The notes beneath the pieces are model-generated. The model was not told the origin of the DNA. It saw only the letters and a program-made list of their open reading frames with translations, and searched no databases. Shown in pieces: positions 37,546 to 46,211 of a stretch of 64,000 bases of DNA. Origin of the DNA: an uncultured Erythrobacter sp. GTDB taxonomy: Bacteria; Pseudomonadota; Alphaproteobacteria; Sphingomonadales; Sphingomonadaceae. The stretch spans positions 62,001-126,000 of the forward strand of contig CANMMR010000001.1 of NCBI GenBank assembly GCA_947499095.1. The letters are read 5' to 3'. The position numbers were made by a program, and so were the translations under genes. Each line of letters starts with the position of its first letter. Position 1 is the stretch's first letter.

Positions 37546-37839
37546 TTACTCGATGGCAGGCGCTTCTGCAGCGGGTTCGTCGCCCTCGGCCACGATGACC
37601 TCGTCACCCAGCATCGGATCTTCGCCTTCCATCGTCACGCCCGAGACATCCGCATCTTCCCGAATGGGCTGGTTCAGCCGTTCTTCCTGCGTCGTTATCG
37701 CCGCGTCGGGGATCGTCTCGACCGTCTCGTCGCCATCTGGATTCAGAAACATGATGACCGACGCAACGGCCAGCAGCACGATGATGCCCACCCACATCCA
37801 GCGGGTGTGCGGCTTGGTATCGGGAACGGGATCGGTCAT
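37546..37839 (-). CDS. Small single-pass membrane protein
   Basis: 97 residues. One transmembrane helix (about residues 15-32, MWVGIIVLLAVASVIMFL) and a long acidic C-terminal tail rich in Glu, Asp and Ala, predicted periplasmic and disordered. No family recognised. It lies 77 bp upstream of argB on the same strand and is divergent from the membrane protein at 37909. Confidence 0.65.
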   Translation of the reverse strand: MTDPVPDTKPHTRWMWVGIIVLLAVASVIMFLNPDGDETVETIPDAAITTQEERLNQPIREDADVSGVTMEGEDPMLGDEVIVAEGDEPAAEAPAIE

Positions 37840-37908
37840 TCTCGTTCCGGGGCCAGCCTTGCAATGGCCGAAGGGGGCGGTAGTCTGTCCGAACAGGGAG
37901 GGCGATCG

Positions 37909-38334
37909 ATGGACGAAGGAAAGACCCAGCAAGACCGCGGTAGCGTCAAGTTCGGCGACGGCGTGCCGGCCAGCCAGCGCGAGCGGAGACCGGCTGACGG
38001 CAATGGCTTCGATGCCAATCGCCCGACCATTGTCAGCCTGCTCTATCTCGCCAGCTTCCTCACCGGCATCACCGGTCTTGTCGGCATCGTGCTTGCGCAT
38101 GTGTGGAAGGGCGAATCGCACGAACTGTGGATGACGAGCCACTACACCTACCTGATCCGCACCTTCTGGTTCAGCTTCGTTGCCAGCCTGGTGGCAGCCT
38201 TGCTCAGTATTGTGCTGATCGGCTTTATGCTGTTTCCCCTGATCGCCATCTGGTTCGGCGTGCGCAGCGTCATGAGCTTGCTGAAAGCCCAGCGGCGCGA
38301 GCCGATGCCGGATCCCGACACGCTGCTGTTCTAG
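37909..38334 (+). CDS. Small membrane protein, DUF4870/Tic20-like
   Basis: 141 residues. A polar N terminus is followed by three hydrophobic segments (IVSLLYLASFLTGITGLVGI, FWFSFVASLVAALLSIVLIG, FPLIAIWFGVRSVMSLL). The arrangement resembles DUF4870 proteins of unknown role. The ATG at 37909 is preceded by GGGAGGG; an ATG at 37864 is in frame but lacks a site. Confidence 0.7.
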   Translation: MDEGKTQQDRGSVKFGDGVPASQRERRPADGNGFDANRPTIVSLLYLASFLTGITGLVGIVLAHVWKGESHELWMTSHYTYLIRTFWFSFVASLVAALLSIVLIGFMLFPLIAIWFGVRSVMSLLKAQRREPMPDPDTLLF

Positions 38335-38404
38335 GCACGCGCAGCGCCGCATAACGTAGTCTTCCGGATAGAGGCAGCGCAGCGATCCGCGGCACAGCCG
38401 CGCG

Positions 38405-38854
38405 ATGCTTCGCCCTGTCCTGCCGCTCGCCCTTACTTGCCTCGCCCTCCCCGCCCCGGCACAACCGGCGGCTGATCCAGCCGATACGATCACGGCGCAG
38501 TTCCCGCTTTGCACCTCCGCGCCGCGAGTGACCTGCGTGGTCGATGGCGACACGATCTGGCTCGGCGGGACCAAGATCCGCATTGCCGATATCGACACGC
38601 CCGAAGTCTCCCGCCCCCGCTGCCTGCGCGAGGCCAGGCTCGGCGTGCTTGCCACGCAGCGGATGCAGGCGCTGCTCAATCGCGGCGGCTTCCCGCTTGT
38701 AGCCGCACCGAGCGGGCGCGACGAGGATCGCTTCGGCCGCAAGCTGCGCATCGTGACCCGCGACGGGGAGAGCCTCGGTGCCGTGGTGATGCGCGATGGG
38801 CTCGCCAGGCCTTGGGGTAGAAAGCGGCGCGGCTGGTGCGGTGAACCTGTGTAG
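38405..38854 (+). CDS. Secreted thermonuclease (SNase)-like protein
   Basis: 149 residues. Signal peptide (LPLALTCLALPAPAQPA), then an OB-fold nuclease domain: VVDGDTIWLGGTKIRIADID, TPE, DRFGRKLR. The catalytic positions can be compared with staphylococcal nuclease: the Arg of IRIADIDTPE, the Glu of TPE, and the Arg of FGRKLR are present. Likely periplasmic. A second, membrane-anchored relative lies 1.4 kb downstream. Confidence 0.8.
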   Translation: MLRPVLPLALTCLALPAPAQPAADPADTITAQFPLCTSAPRVTCVVDGDTIWLGGTKIRIADIDTPEVSRPRCLREARLGVLATQRMQALLNRGGFPLVAAPSGRDEDRFGRKLRIVTRDGESLGAVVMRDGLARPWGRKRRGWCGEPV

Positions 38855-39062
38855 GACAGATGTCGGACTTGCCGAGGGGCAGCACCGCGACTTGGACCGC
38901 ATGGACCACTGTCATGGCGCAAAAACCTTTTTACTCGCGGGGCCATTGGCAGATCGACTGTCGGCAGGGTCCCGGAAAGCTCTCATGGGCGCATCCAAGC
39001 ATTTTCCGCCGGAGTAGGAAAATGCGGGCCGGGCGGCTCGCACTCTGCTAGCTACTCTTGCC

Positions 39063-39722
39063 ATGAAAAACCTTGCACCCCTCGCCGCCCTGCTCCTCGC
39101 CGCCTGCGCCACCACCGGCCTGCGCGAAACGACGCAGGACCGGTTCTGGCAGGCGCTGACCAGCCATTGCGGCAACGCCTATGAAGGCGGCCTCGCCAGC
39201 GAAGATGCGCGCGATGCCGACTGGGCGGGCAAGCGCATGATCGCGCACTGGGCCGAATGCAGCGAGGACCGGGTGGCGATCGCCTTCCATGTCGAAACCG
39301 ATATGGAGACGGCAGTCGAACAGCCTGTCTGGAACCGCAGCCGCACGTGGATCGTGACGCGCGAGACGATCGCCAACGCCGCGCAGACCACGACCACGCG
39401 CCTGACGCTCAAACACGATCACCGCCACGAGGATGGCGAGCCCGATGCCGTAACCTTCTACGGCGGGACGACCGAACTCGGCAGCGGCACTGCGCGCGGG
39501 CAGGACTTCTCGGTCGATGCGGAAAGCATCGCGCTGTTCCGGCGCGAAGGGCTGAATGCGTCCCTCACCAATGTATGGAGGATCGAAGTCGACCCGGCAG
39601 GCGATCCCGACGCGCGCTTCGCCTACCAGCTGACGCGCGCGAACGACCCCACCCGCCTGTTCCGCGTGGAGATCGACGCGAGCACGCCGGTCACTCCGGC
39701 GCCGCCTGCCTGGGGGTGGTAG
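39063..39722 (+). CDS. Predicted lipoprotein of unknown function
   Basis: 219 residues with lipoprotein signal MKNLAPLAALLLAAC (lipobox LAAC, acylated Cys15). The mature part is a soluble domain with a His/Asp-rich turn (LKHDHRHEDGEPD) and no recognised family. Similar short lipoproteins are common in this group. It converges on the DUF1294 gene, ending 11 bp from it. Confidence 0.75.
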   Translation: MKNLAPLAALLLAACATTGLRETTQDRFWQALTSHCGNAYEGGLASEDARDADWAGKRMIAHWAECSEDRVAIAFHVETDMETAVEQPVWNRSRTWIVTRETIANAAQTTTTRLTLKHDHRHEDGEPDAVTFYGGTTELGSGTARGQDFSVDAESIALFRREGLNASLTNVWRIEVDPAGDPDARFAYQLTRANDPTRLFRVEIDASTPVTPAPPAWGW

Positions 39723-39733
39723 GCCACGATCGC

Positions 39734-40189
39734 TTAGTGATGCGGCTCGCAGGCGACCCCGTCGCCGTCGCCGTCCATGTCGCTGCGATAGCCCGGTTCG
39801 CCATAGCGTAGCGGCGCCTTGCCCGCCGCGCGAACCTGGTCGCAGCCGGGATAGTAGGCGCTGGCCATGACCGCTTCGCGCTGGGCCTGCTGTTCGGGCG
39901 TGAGCGGCTCCGGGGCACTACTTACGACGTACCACCCCAATCCCAGCAACGCGCAGCTTGCGAAGGCGGCACCATAGAGGCTCTCGGTGAAAGCCTTCTT
40001 GCGCGTCTTGTGGCGAAACGGCGCGCGCCCGGCCAGCGCACCGGGCAGGCCGCCGAAGAATACGAAGGACACGAGGGTGGATTCGCGCACCCGCCAGCCG
40101 CCGCTTTCCGCCTGTGCCTTGTCCCACCCGAAAGCGGCAAAGGCGATGAAGTTGATCGCGATCAGGTAATAGACGGCATATTCGAGCAT
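39734..40189 (-). CDS. DUF1294 membrane protein fused to an Excalibur calcium-binding domain
   Basis: 151 residues. Residues 1-85 are a DUF1294-type domain (WDKAQAESGGWRVRESTL, then FFGGLPGALAG and RHKTRKKAF), with two to three hydrophobic segments. Residues 105-151 are an Excalibur domain (YYPGCDQVRAAGK, then DMDGDGDGVACE with the DxDxDGxxCE calcium loop). The fusion suggests an envelope protein facing the periplasm. Convergent with the preceding lipoprotein gene. Confidence 0.85.
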   Translation of the reverse strand: MLEYAVYYLIAINFIAFAAFGWDKAQAESGGWRVRESTLVSFVFFGGLPGALAGRAPFRHKTRKKAFTESLYGAAFASCALLGLGWYVVSSAPEPLTPEQQAQREAVMASAYYPGCDQVRAAGKAPLRYGEPGYRSDMDGDGDGVACEPHH

Positions 40190-40250
40190 TGCGGCAGGAT
40201 TAACGCCGAGTGGTTAGCAAAGCATGCCACCTTCGCTATCGCTTTGCGCG

Positions 40251-40835
40251 ATGGGTAAGCTTCTCCGCCTCGATCCAAAACGTCGCAAATCGCGCAAGGC
40301 CCGCAAGGTCCGGCCTGCGAAGTTCGGGCGTCGGCGGTCGGGGTGGATGGAGGCGTGGGTGGCGGTGCGGCCGTTCGTGCTGCTGATCGTGCTGGCGACG
40401 CTGTCCTACATATTCGCCCTGCCCGGGGTGGTCCCCGCGCCCGGTTTCCTGTCGAACGAGCCGCAGGTGATCGAGGGGCGCTTCACCCGCTGCGGGCGGG
40501 GTCGTGGCTATTACTGCGTGATCGATGGCGACACGTTCAAGATGGGGCAGACCGGCGTGCGCGTGGTCGGCATCGACACGGCGGAGCGGGATGCCGAGTG
40601 CCCGGCGGAGGCGGCGCAGGCCGAGGCCTCGACCCGCGCGCTGCAAGGCTGGCTCAACCGCGGCCCCTTCGAAATGACCGCCCGGCTGGACGATCCCACC
40701 GACCGCTACGGCCGGGCCCTGCGCACCCTCACCCGCATCCGCCCCGACGGCAGCGAGGACCGGCTGGCGGACTTCATGCGCACCGAAGGGGGCGCACGGG
40801 GCTATTGGGGCGGATGGAGAGGGGGGTGGTGTTAA
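40251..40835 (+). CDS. Membrane-anchored thermonuclease (SNase)-like protein
   Basis: 194 residues. A very basic N terminus (about 30 residues) and one transmembrane helix (VLLIVLATLSYIFALPGVV) precede an OB-fold nuclease domain with YCVIDGDTFKMGQTGVRVVG, IDTAERD, and DDPTDRYGRALR. Compared with staphylococcal nuclease, the Arg, Glu and second Arg positions are filled. Its stop codon overlaps the stop of the convergent NgoMIV-like gene by 3 bp, so the restriction-modification pair is inserted flush against it. Confidence 0.8.
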   Translation: MGKLLRLDPKRRKSRKARKVRPAKFGRRRSGWMEAWVAVRPFVLLIVLATLSYIFALPGVVPAPGFLSNEPQVIEGRFTRCGRGRGYYCVIDGDTFKMGQTGVRVVGIDTAERDAECPAEAAQAEASTRALQGWLNRGPFEMTARLDDPTDRYGRALRTLTRIRPDGSEDRLADFMRTEGGARGYWGGWRGGWC

Positions 40836-41680
40836 ATGACGAGATCAAGTGGAAGATCGGCAATGTCTCGAAGCCTTTTCCCAGCGATCATTGTTTTTAG
40901 TTGCTCTATCCGATCATCACCGCCGATTTCGGTCAAGGCATCGACTAATTCGGGGAGCGCAAAATGATAAACACAATCGAGATCTCCAGTCCCAAGTGCG
41001 AGAGAAGCAATCCGACTTGGCATCGGCTCTGCAGTCACGACCGAAATATGAGGCAGCCGCCCTTTACGATTGCGAACCAAATTGAGCCCCTCGGATCTTG
41101 CATTCTGAGCTCGGTCGCTCCGAAGGGTCCACGTGCAGCTTATCGAAGCATGGAGGATTGGCTGATCTTGGTTTGCAAGTCGAATGGTCGTTAGGCGTGC
41201 AACATCCTCATCAACCAACTTACCGGCCACATTGATCGCTTCATCCGTTTCGGGACGCCTACCGATTACAAGGTCAGGCTTGATGAGATAATCTGCACCG
41301 AGAGCTGTCGCCATCTCGGGGTATTTCGAGGCAAGCGCCTCTAGATCATCCAGATGAGAGTATTGGTCGAAGGATGCTATTAAGCCTCCCTTCTGAATGA
41401 AAAAGTCTCCTGGCCTAAGATGACCTGTTTTTTCGAAACATGCCCTTACAAAGTTGACGCAAGTTTCCTCAAAATTTGATCCTGCTGTTTGCCCGGGCAA
41501 TTTCAAGGCGGTCCGCGAGACGCCCAGTCTCTCCAGAACCGCTGAAGCTATCTTCCGACTGAGAACGCTTCCTTTATCTGCATTGCTAGGGACTCCATTG
41601 GCGTCCACTGTCAAAATTCCGTCAAGAAGACTAGAATGAAATTCTCGACGGGCCTCTGCGAAGAAAGCCAATTGCGTCAT
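40832..41680 (-). CDS. NgoMIV-family type II restriction endonuclease with substituted catalytic Lys (probably inactive)
   Basis: 282 residues (NgoMIV is about 286). Family signatures are GQTAGSNFEETCVNFV, HLRPGDFFI, KPDLVIGRRP, HASISC, RSDRAQNARSEGLN, RKGRLPHI and the GTGDLDCVYHFALPEL stretch. NgoMIV cuts GCCGGC using the PD-X46-K-X13-E pattern. Here PD and E are in place with exact spacing, but the Lys of SCK is Thr (codon ACG, 41132-41134). The enzyme is predicted not to cut, though it may still bind. Its start overlaps the methyltransferase stop by 4 bp. A longer frame to 41815 is not needed; the ATG at 41680 gives the family N terminus. Confidence 0.9.
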   Translation of the reverse strand: MTQLAFFAEARREFHSSLLDGILTVDANGVPSNADKGSVLSRKIASAVLERLGVSRTALKLPGQTAGSNFEETCVNFVRACFEKTGHLRPGDFFIQKGGLIASFDQYSHLDDLEALASKYPEMATALGADYLIKPDLVIGRRPETDEAINVAGKLVDEDVARLTTIRLANQDQPILHASISCTWTLRSDRAQNARSEGLNLVRNRKGRLPHISVVTAEPMPSRIASLALGTGDLDCVYHFALPELVDALTEIGGDDRIEQLKTMIAGKRLRDIADLPLDLVI

Positions 41681-42630
41681 GCTGCCGCCAAAGAGAAGGC
41701 ACGGTTCGCGCGTAACGCAACAGCCAAATTTCTGGCAACTGCACGAGCCACCGGCGGCGGAAAAGCGTTGCCGATTTGCCGGTATCTGGTCGTCTTCGTG
41801 CCGTAGAATTCCCAACTATCAGGAAACCCTTGCAGCCTTGCGGTCATTCTCAAGGTCAATCTCGGCACACCGACGAAGTCACGCTCTGGGGCGTCATTGG
41901 CCAGACTTTTGCCTTCGACGCCAAGTGTTGCCCATGCTTTCCTCGCACGAGTGGGACCAAGGTCGGGTCCGCCATGCTTCTTGGATCCACCCACCAAAGT
42001 CGGGGCAATTTCGTCGGCCCCTGCCACCCACCGTTCAAGACCGCGCCAGCCGTTCGCGCCCATCAAATCCTGCAAACATTGACCGACCGTTGGGGGGTTG
42101 TGTGGCTCGACATCGGGCCAATCAAACGCCTCAATCAGTTCCTTTCGAATGGCCACGATCACGACGCGCGGACGGAGCTGCGGCACACCAAAATCCGATG
42201 CATTGAGCAGTCTCCAATCGACGTAATAGCCCATCTTCGAAAGCTGCAATTTCAGATGCGCGCGGTAGTCGTCGAACACAGCGGTCAAGAACCCACGGAC
42301 GTTTTCTATCATCACGGCCTTTGGCCGAATTTCATCAATCAGCCGGAGCGCGGCAGGAAACAAGTTACGCTCATCCCGCTCGCCAAGTTGCTTACCAGCT
42401 ACGGAAAAAGGAGGACACGGCAAGCCTGCAGTCAACAGCTCGACGCCGCGAAACGGTCGCCCATCGAACTCAGCCATATCTGTCGCACGCACGTCCCATG
42501 CTGGTCGATTGAGCCGCAACGTCTTGGCGAAATCTGGCTCAATTTCGACAAGCGCCGCGTGACGGAAACCAGCTTGCTCTAGCCCGAGCGCCTGCCCACC
42601 TGCACCGGCGCAAAATTCTATAGACTGCAT
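41677..42630 (-). CDS. DNA (cytosine-5) methyltransferase, NgoMIV/NaeI-type (GCCGGC)
   Basis: 317 residues. All main C5-methyltransferase motifs are present: I EFCAGAGGQALGLEQAGF, IV AGLPCPPFSVAG with the nucleophilic Cys, VI MIENVRG, VIII GVPQLRPRVVIVAI, and IX-X with RLQGFPDSWEF and RYRQIGNAFPPPVA. The recognition region (GSKKHGGPDLGPTRARKAW) recalls GCCGGC enzymes. The gene heads a two-gene operon with the NgoMIV-like protein and probably remains active, so GCCGGC sites should be methylated. It lies 76 bp downstream of the nrdB stop. Confidence 0.9.
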   Translation of the reverse strand: MQSIEFCAGAGGQALGLEQAGFRHAALVEIEPDFAKTLRLNRPAWDVRATDMAEFDGRPFRGVELLTAGLPCPPFSVAGKQLGERDERNLFPAALRLIDEIRPKAVMIENVRGFLTAVFDDYRAHLKLQLSKMGYYVDWRLLNASDFGVPQLRPRVVIVAIRKELIEAFDWPDVEPHNPPTVGQCLQDLMGANGWRGLERWVAGADEIAPTLVGGSKKHGGPDLGPTRARKAWATLGVEGKSLANDAPERDFVGVPRLTLRMTARLQGFPDSWEFYGTKTTRYRQIGNAFPPPVARAVARNLAVALRANRAFSLAAA

Positions 42631-42706
42631 GCGATACTCCTCTTGTCCGTATCGCTATGTTCTCTTTACGTTCTCGTCAAGCGAATGCCTCCACTTCGGA
42701 GCTAAC

Positions 42707-43771
42707 TCACTCCGCCGCCACGCTCCCAGCGGCCTCCTCGCCGAACAGGCCCGGGCCGTCTTCGCCGGCGGCCTCTTCCTCGTTCGCGGCCTTGGCCTTG
42801 TTGCGCTTGTCGAAGCTGGACCACACGGTGTTCCAGTCGCCCTTGGTCGCGCCCTTGGAATATTCGGTCGCGCGCTGTTCGAAGAAGTTGGCGTGCTCCA
42901 CGCCGTTGAGCAGCGGGGCGAGCCAGGGCAGCGGGTGGTCGTCCACCATGTAGATCGGCTGGAGGCCGAGCTGGCCCAGCCGCCAGTCCGCGATGTAGCG
43001 GATGTACTTCTTGATTTCCTTTGGCGTCATCCCGCTGACCGGGCCCATTTCGAAGGCGAGGTCGATGAAGTTGTCTTCCAGCCGCACCGACTTCTGGCAG
43101 ATGTCGATGATGTCTTCCTTCACCACCTTGGTGTAGCAATCGCGCTCGCGCACGAATTCGTGGAACAGGCGGATGATGCCTTCGCAATGCAGGCTCTCGT
43201 CGCGGACCGACCAGCTGACGATCTGGCCCATGCCCTTCATCTTGTTGAAGCGCGGGAAGTTCATCAGCATGGCGAAGCTGGCGAACAGCTGCATGCCTTC
43301 GGTAAAGCCGCCGAAGGCCGCCAGCGTGCGGGCGATATCCTCGTCCGTGTCGACGCCGAAGACCTGCAAATAATCGTGCTTGTCCTTCATTTCCTCATAT
43401 TCGAGGAAGGCGGAATATTCGCTTTCGGGCATGCCGATCGTGTCGAGCAGATGGCTGTAGGCCGCGATGTGCACCGTCTCCATGTTTGAGAAAGCGGTGA
43501 GCATCATCTTCACCTCGGTCGGCTTGAACACGCGGCCATACTTGTCGTGGTAGCAATCCTGCACTTCGACATCGGCCTGGGTGAAGAAGCGGAAGATCTG
43601 CGTGAGCAGGTTGCGCTCGTGCTCGGTGATCTTCTGCGCCCAGTCGCGGCAATCCTCGCCCAGGGGCACTTCCTCGGGCATCCAGTGGATCTGTTGCTGG
43701 CGTTTCCAGAAGTCGTAGGCCCACGGATATTCGAAGGGCTTGTAGGTCTTTCTGGCTTCGAGCAACGACAT
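42707..43771 (-). CDS. nrdB: Ribonucleoside-diphosphate reductase subunit beta
   Basis: Diiron/tyrosyl-radical subunit of class Ia ribonucleotide reductase. 354 aa. Iron ligands are visible in the helices EHERNLLTQIFRFFTQADVEV and MAYSHLLDTIGMPE-type contexts (NMETVHIAAYSHL), and in DESLHCEGIIRLFHEFVRER. The N terminus MSLLEARKTYKPFEYPWAYD is typical of this group. The partner nrdA lies 2.4 kb to the right on the same strand, with unrelated plus-strand genes between. Confidence 0.95.
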   Translation of the reverse strand: MSLLEARKTYKPFEYPWAYDFWKRQQQIHWMPEEVPLGEDCRDWAQKITEHERNLLTQIFRFFTQADVEVQDCYHDKYGRVFKPTEVKMMLTAFSNMETVHIAAYSHLLDTIGMPESEYSAFLEYEEMKDKHDYLQVFGVDTDEDIARTLAAFGGFTEGMQLFASFAMLMNFPRFNKMKGMGQIVSWSVRDESLHCEGIIRLFHEFVRERDCYTKVVKEDIIDICQKSVRLEDNFIDLAFEMGPVSGMTPKEIKKYIRYIADWRLGQLGLQPIYMVDDHPLPWLAPLLNGVEHANFFEQRATEYSKGATKGDWNTVWSSFDKRNKAKAANEEEAAGEDGPGLFGEEAAGSVAAE

Positions 43772-43980
43772 CTTGTGATCTCCGGGTTCCGCGTGGACGA
43801 CTCATATAGGGAATCACAGGCCGGATTCGAAGGCAAGAGGGGATGATTCGGCGGGGATAAGATGGGAGCGTGCGGGGATAAGTCCTGAGCCATGGCGAAT
43901 GCGACGAACCGCGCAAGCGTGCGACGAATGGCGGAACGCCGCGGGGACCGCGCCCGTTGGGTCGGTGAAGGAGATATCCC

Positions 43981-44283
43981 ATGGGTGAATACGCCCCCGA
44001 CGACCAACGCACCGTCCACAACAATGCCGATGGCGAATGGCAGGATAAGGAAGCCAAGGAAGCTGCGCGCAAGAACCAGGCGCCGACGAACGACGGCAAG
44101 ACCCAGATGGGCTATGGCAATGCGCGCAACGAAAACGGCACGAGCGAGCAGGCCGAGGCCGAAGGCGATCTCGCGAATTCCCTGAACTCCGACGTCTACG
44201 ACGCGGCGCAGCCGGGTGAGACCTCGAACAACGAAGCAGAGCGCGCCCGCGCCGATGCGAACCGGCCACTGAACGGCAGCTAA
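43981..44283 (+). CDS. Small hydrophilic, probably disordered protein
   Basis: 100 residues with no hydrophobic core, rich in Ala, Glu, Asn, Asp and Gly (KEAARKNQAPTNDGKTQMG). A strong AAGGAG precedes the ATG at 43981, which supports translation. The composition resembles stress-related hydrophilins, but no family is recognised. It is followed by the DUF2171 gene on the same strand. Confidence 0.6.
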   Translation: MGEYAPDDQRTVHNNADGEWQDKEAKEAARKNQAPTNDGKTQMGYGNARNENGTSEQAEAEGDLANSLNSDVYDAAQPGETSNNEAERARADANRPLNGS

Positions 44284-44501
44284 GCGTAACCAATTTCGGG
44301 AAGTGCGGGCATGGCTCGGTTTCCCCTTTTGCGGGACGTGTTCCGCACCCCCGGCGCTCCGCCTCCACAAGAGGTGGGGCGCTACTTTTTGCCTGCTCGA
44401 CACCTTGATCAATGAGCCGTGCCGCAGCGCCGACGAGCCGAGGAACGGGGCGTGCAGCCATCCGTTAGTCAGGCATAACCCATTCGAAACAAAGGAATAC
44501 C

Positions 44502-44744
44502 ATGTTTGAGAAGCTACGTATCAAGGAACATATGGAAGTCGCCAATTCGGAAGGCCAGCATGTCGGCACCGTCGACGATGTTCAGGATGACAAGATCAAG
44601 CTGACCAAATCCGACAGCGCAGACAGCATGCACCACTTTCTCATGCTCGACGACGTCGAGAAGATCGATGACAACCGCATCTATCTGAAGGAAAATGCAC
44701 GCATCCCCGAAGGTCTCGGCAACAAGGCCACCATGAGCGCCTGA
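44502..44744 (+). CDS. DUF2171 domain protein
   Basis: 80 residues with the PRC-barrel-like DUF2171 pattern: IKEHMEVANSEGQHVGTVDD then DKIKLTKSDSADSMHHFL. Function unknown; members are often stress-induced in alphaproteobacteria. AAAGGA lies upstream of the ATG. A strong terminator follows at 44783. Confidence 0.85.
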   Translation: MFEKLRIKEHMEVANSEGQHVGTVDDVQDDKIKLTKSDSADSMHHFLMLDDVEKIDDNRIYLKENARIPEGLGNKATMSA

Positions 44745-44782
44745 TCCAAAACCTTACCGCGATCCTTCGTAGATCGCCAAAG

Positions 44783-44814
44783 CCCCGCCAATCCTCTGGG
44801 TCGGCGGGGTTTTC
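44783..44814 (+). terminator. Rho-independent terminator after the DUF2171 gene
   Basis: CCCCGCC (44783-44789) pairs with GGCGGGG (44803-44809) across a 13-base loop, followed by TTTTCT. Confidence 0.85.
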
Positions 44815-44879
44815 TATTGTGCTGAATGCGCCGTTAAGAAGTTCATTACCAGCTTTCGGAGCACCGAATTAATACGGTG

Positions 44880-46112
<1,233 letters not shown>

Positions 46113-46148
46113 CGGAGTTTCTGGTCTAACGGGCCGTTCATACGACAA

Positions 46149-46176
46149 GGGCCCGGCAATCGAAACCGCCGGGCCC
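46149..46176. terminator. Probable bidirectional terminator between diguanylate cyclase gene and nrdA
   Basis: GGGCCCGGC (46149-46157) pairs with GCCGGGCCC (46168-46176) with a 10-base loop, between two convergent genes. The following T run is weak on both strands (TTGTCGT for nrdA). Confidence 0.6.
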
Positions 46177-46211
46177 CATCATCGATCTTGCAGCCAGTTG
46201 GCTGGACGCGC

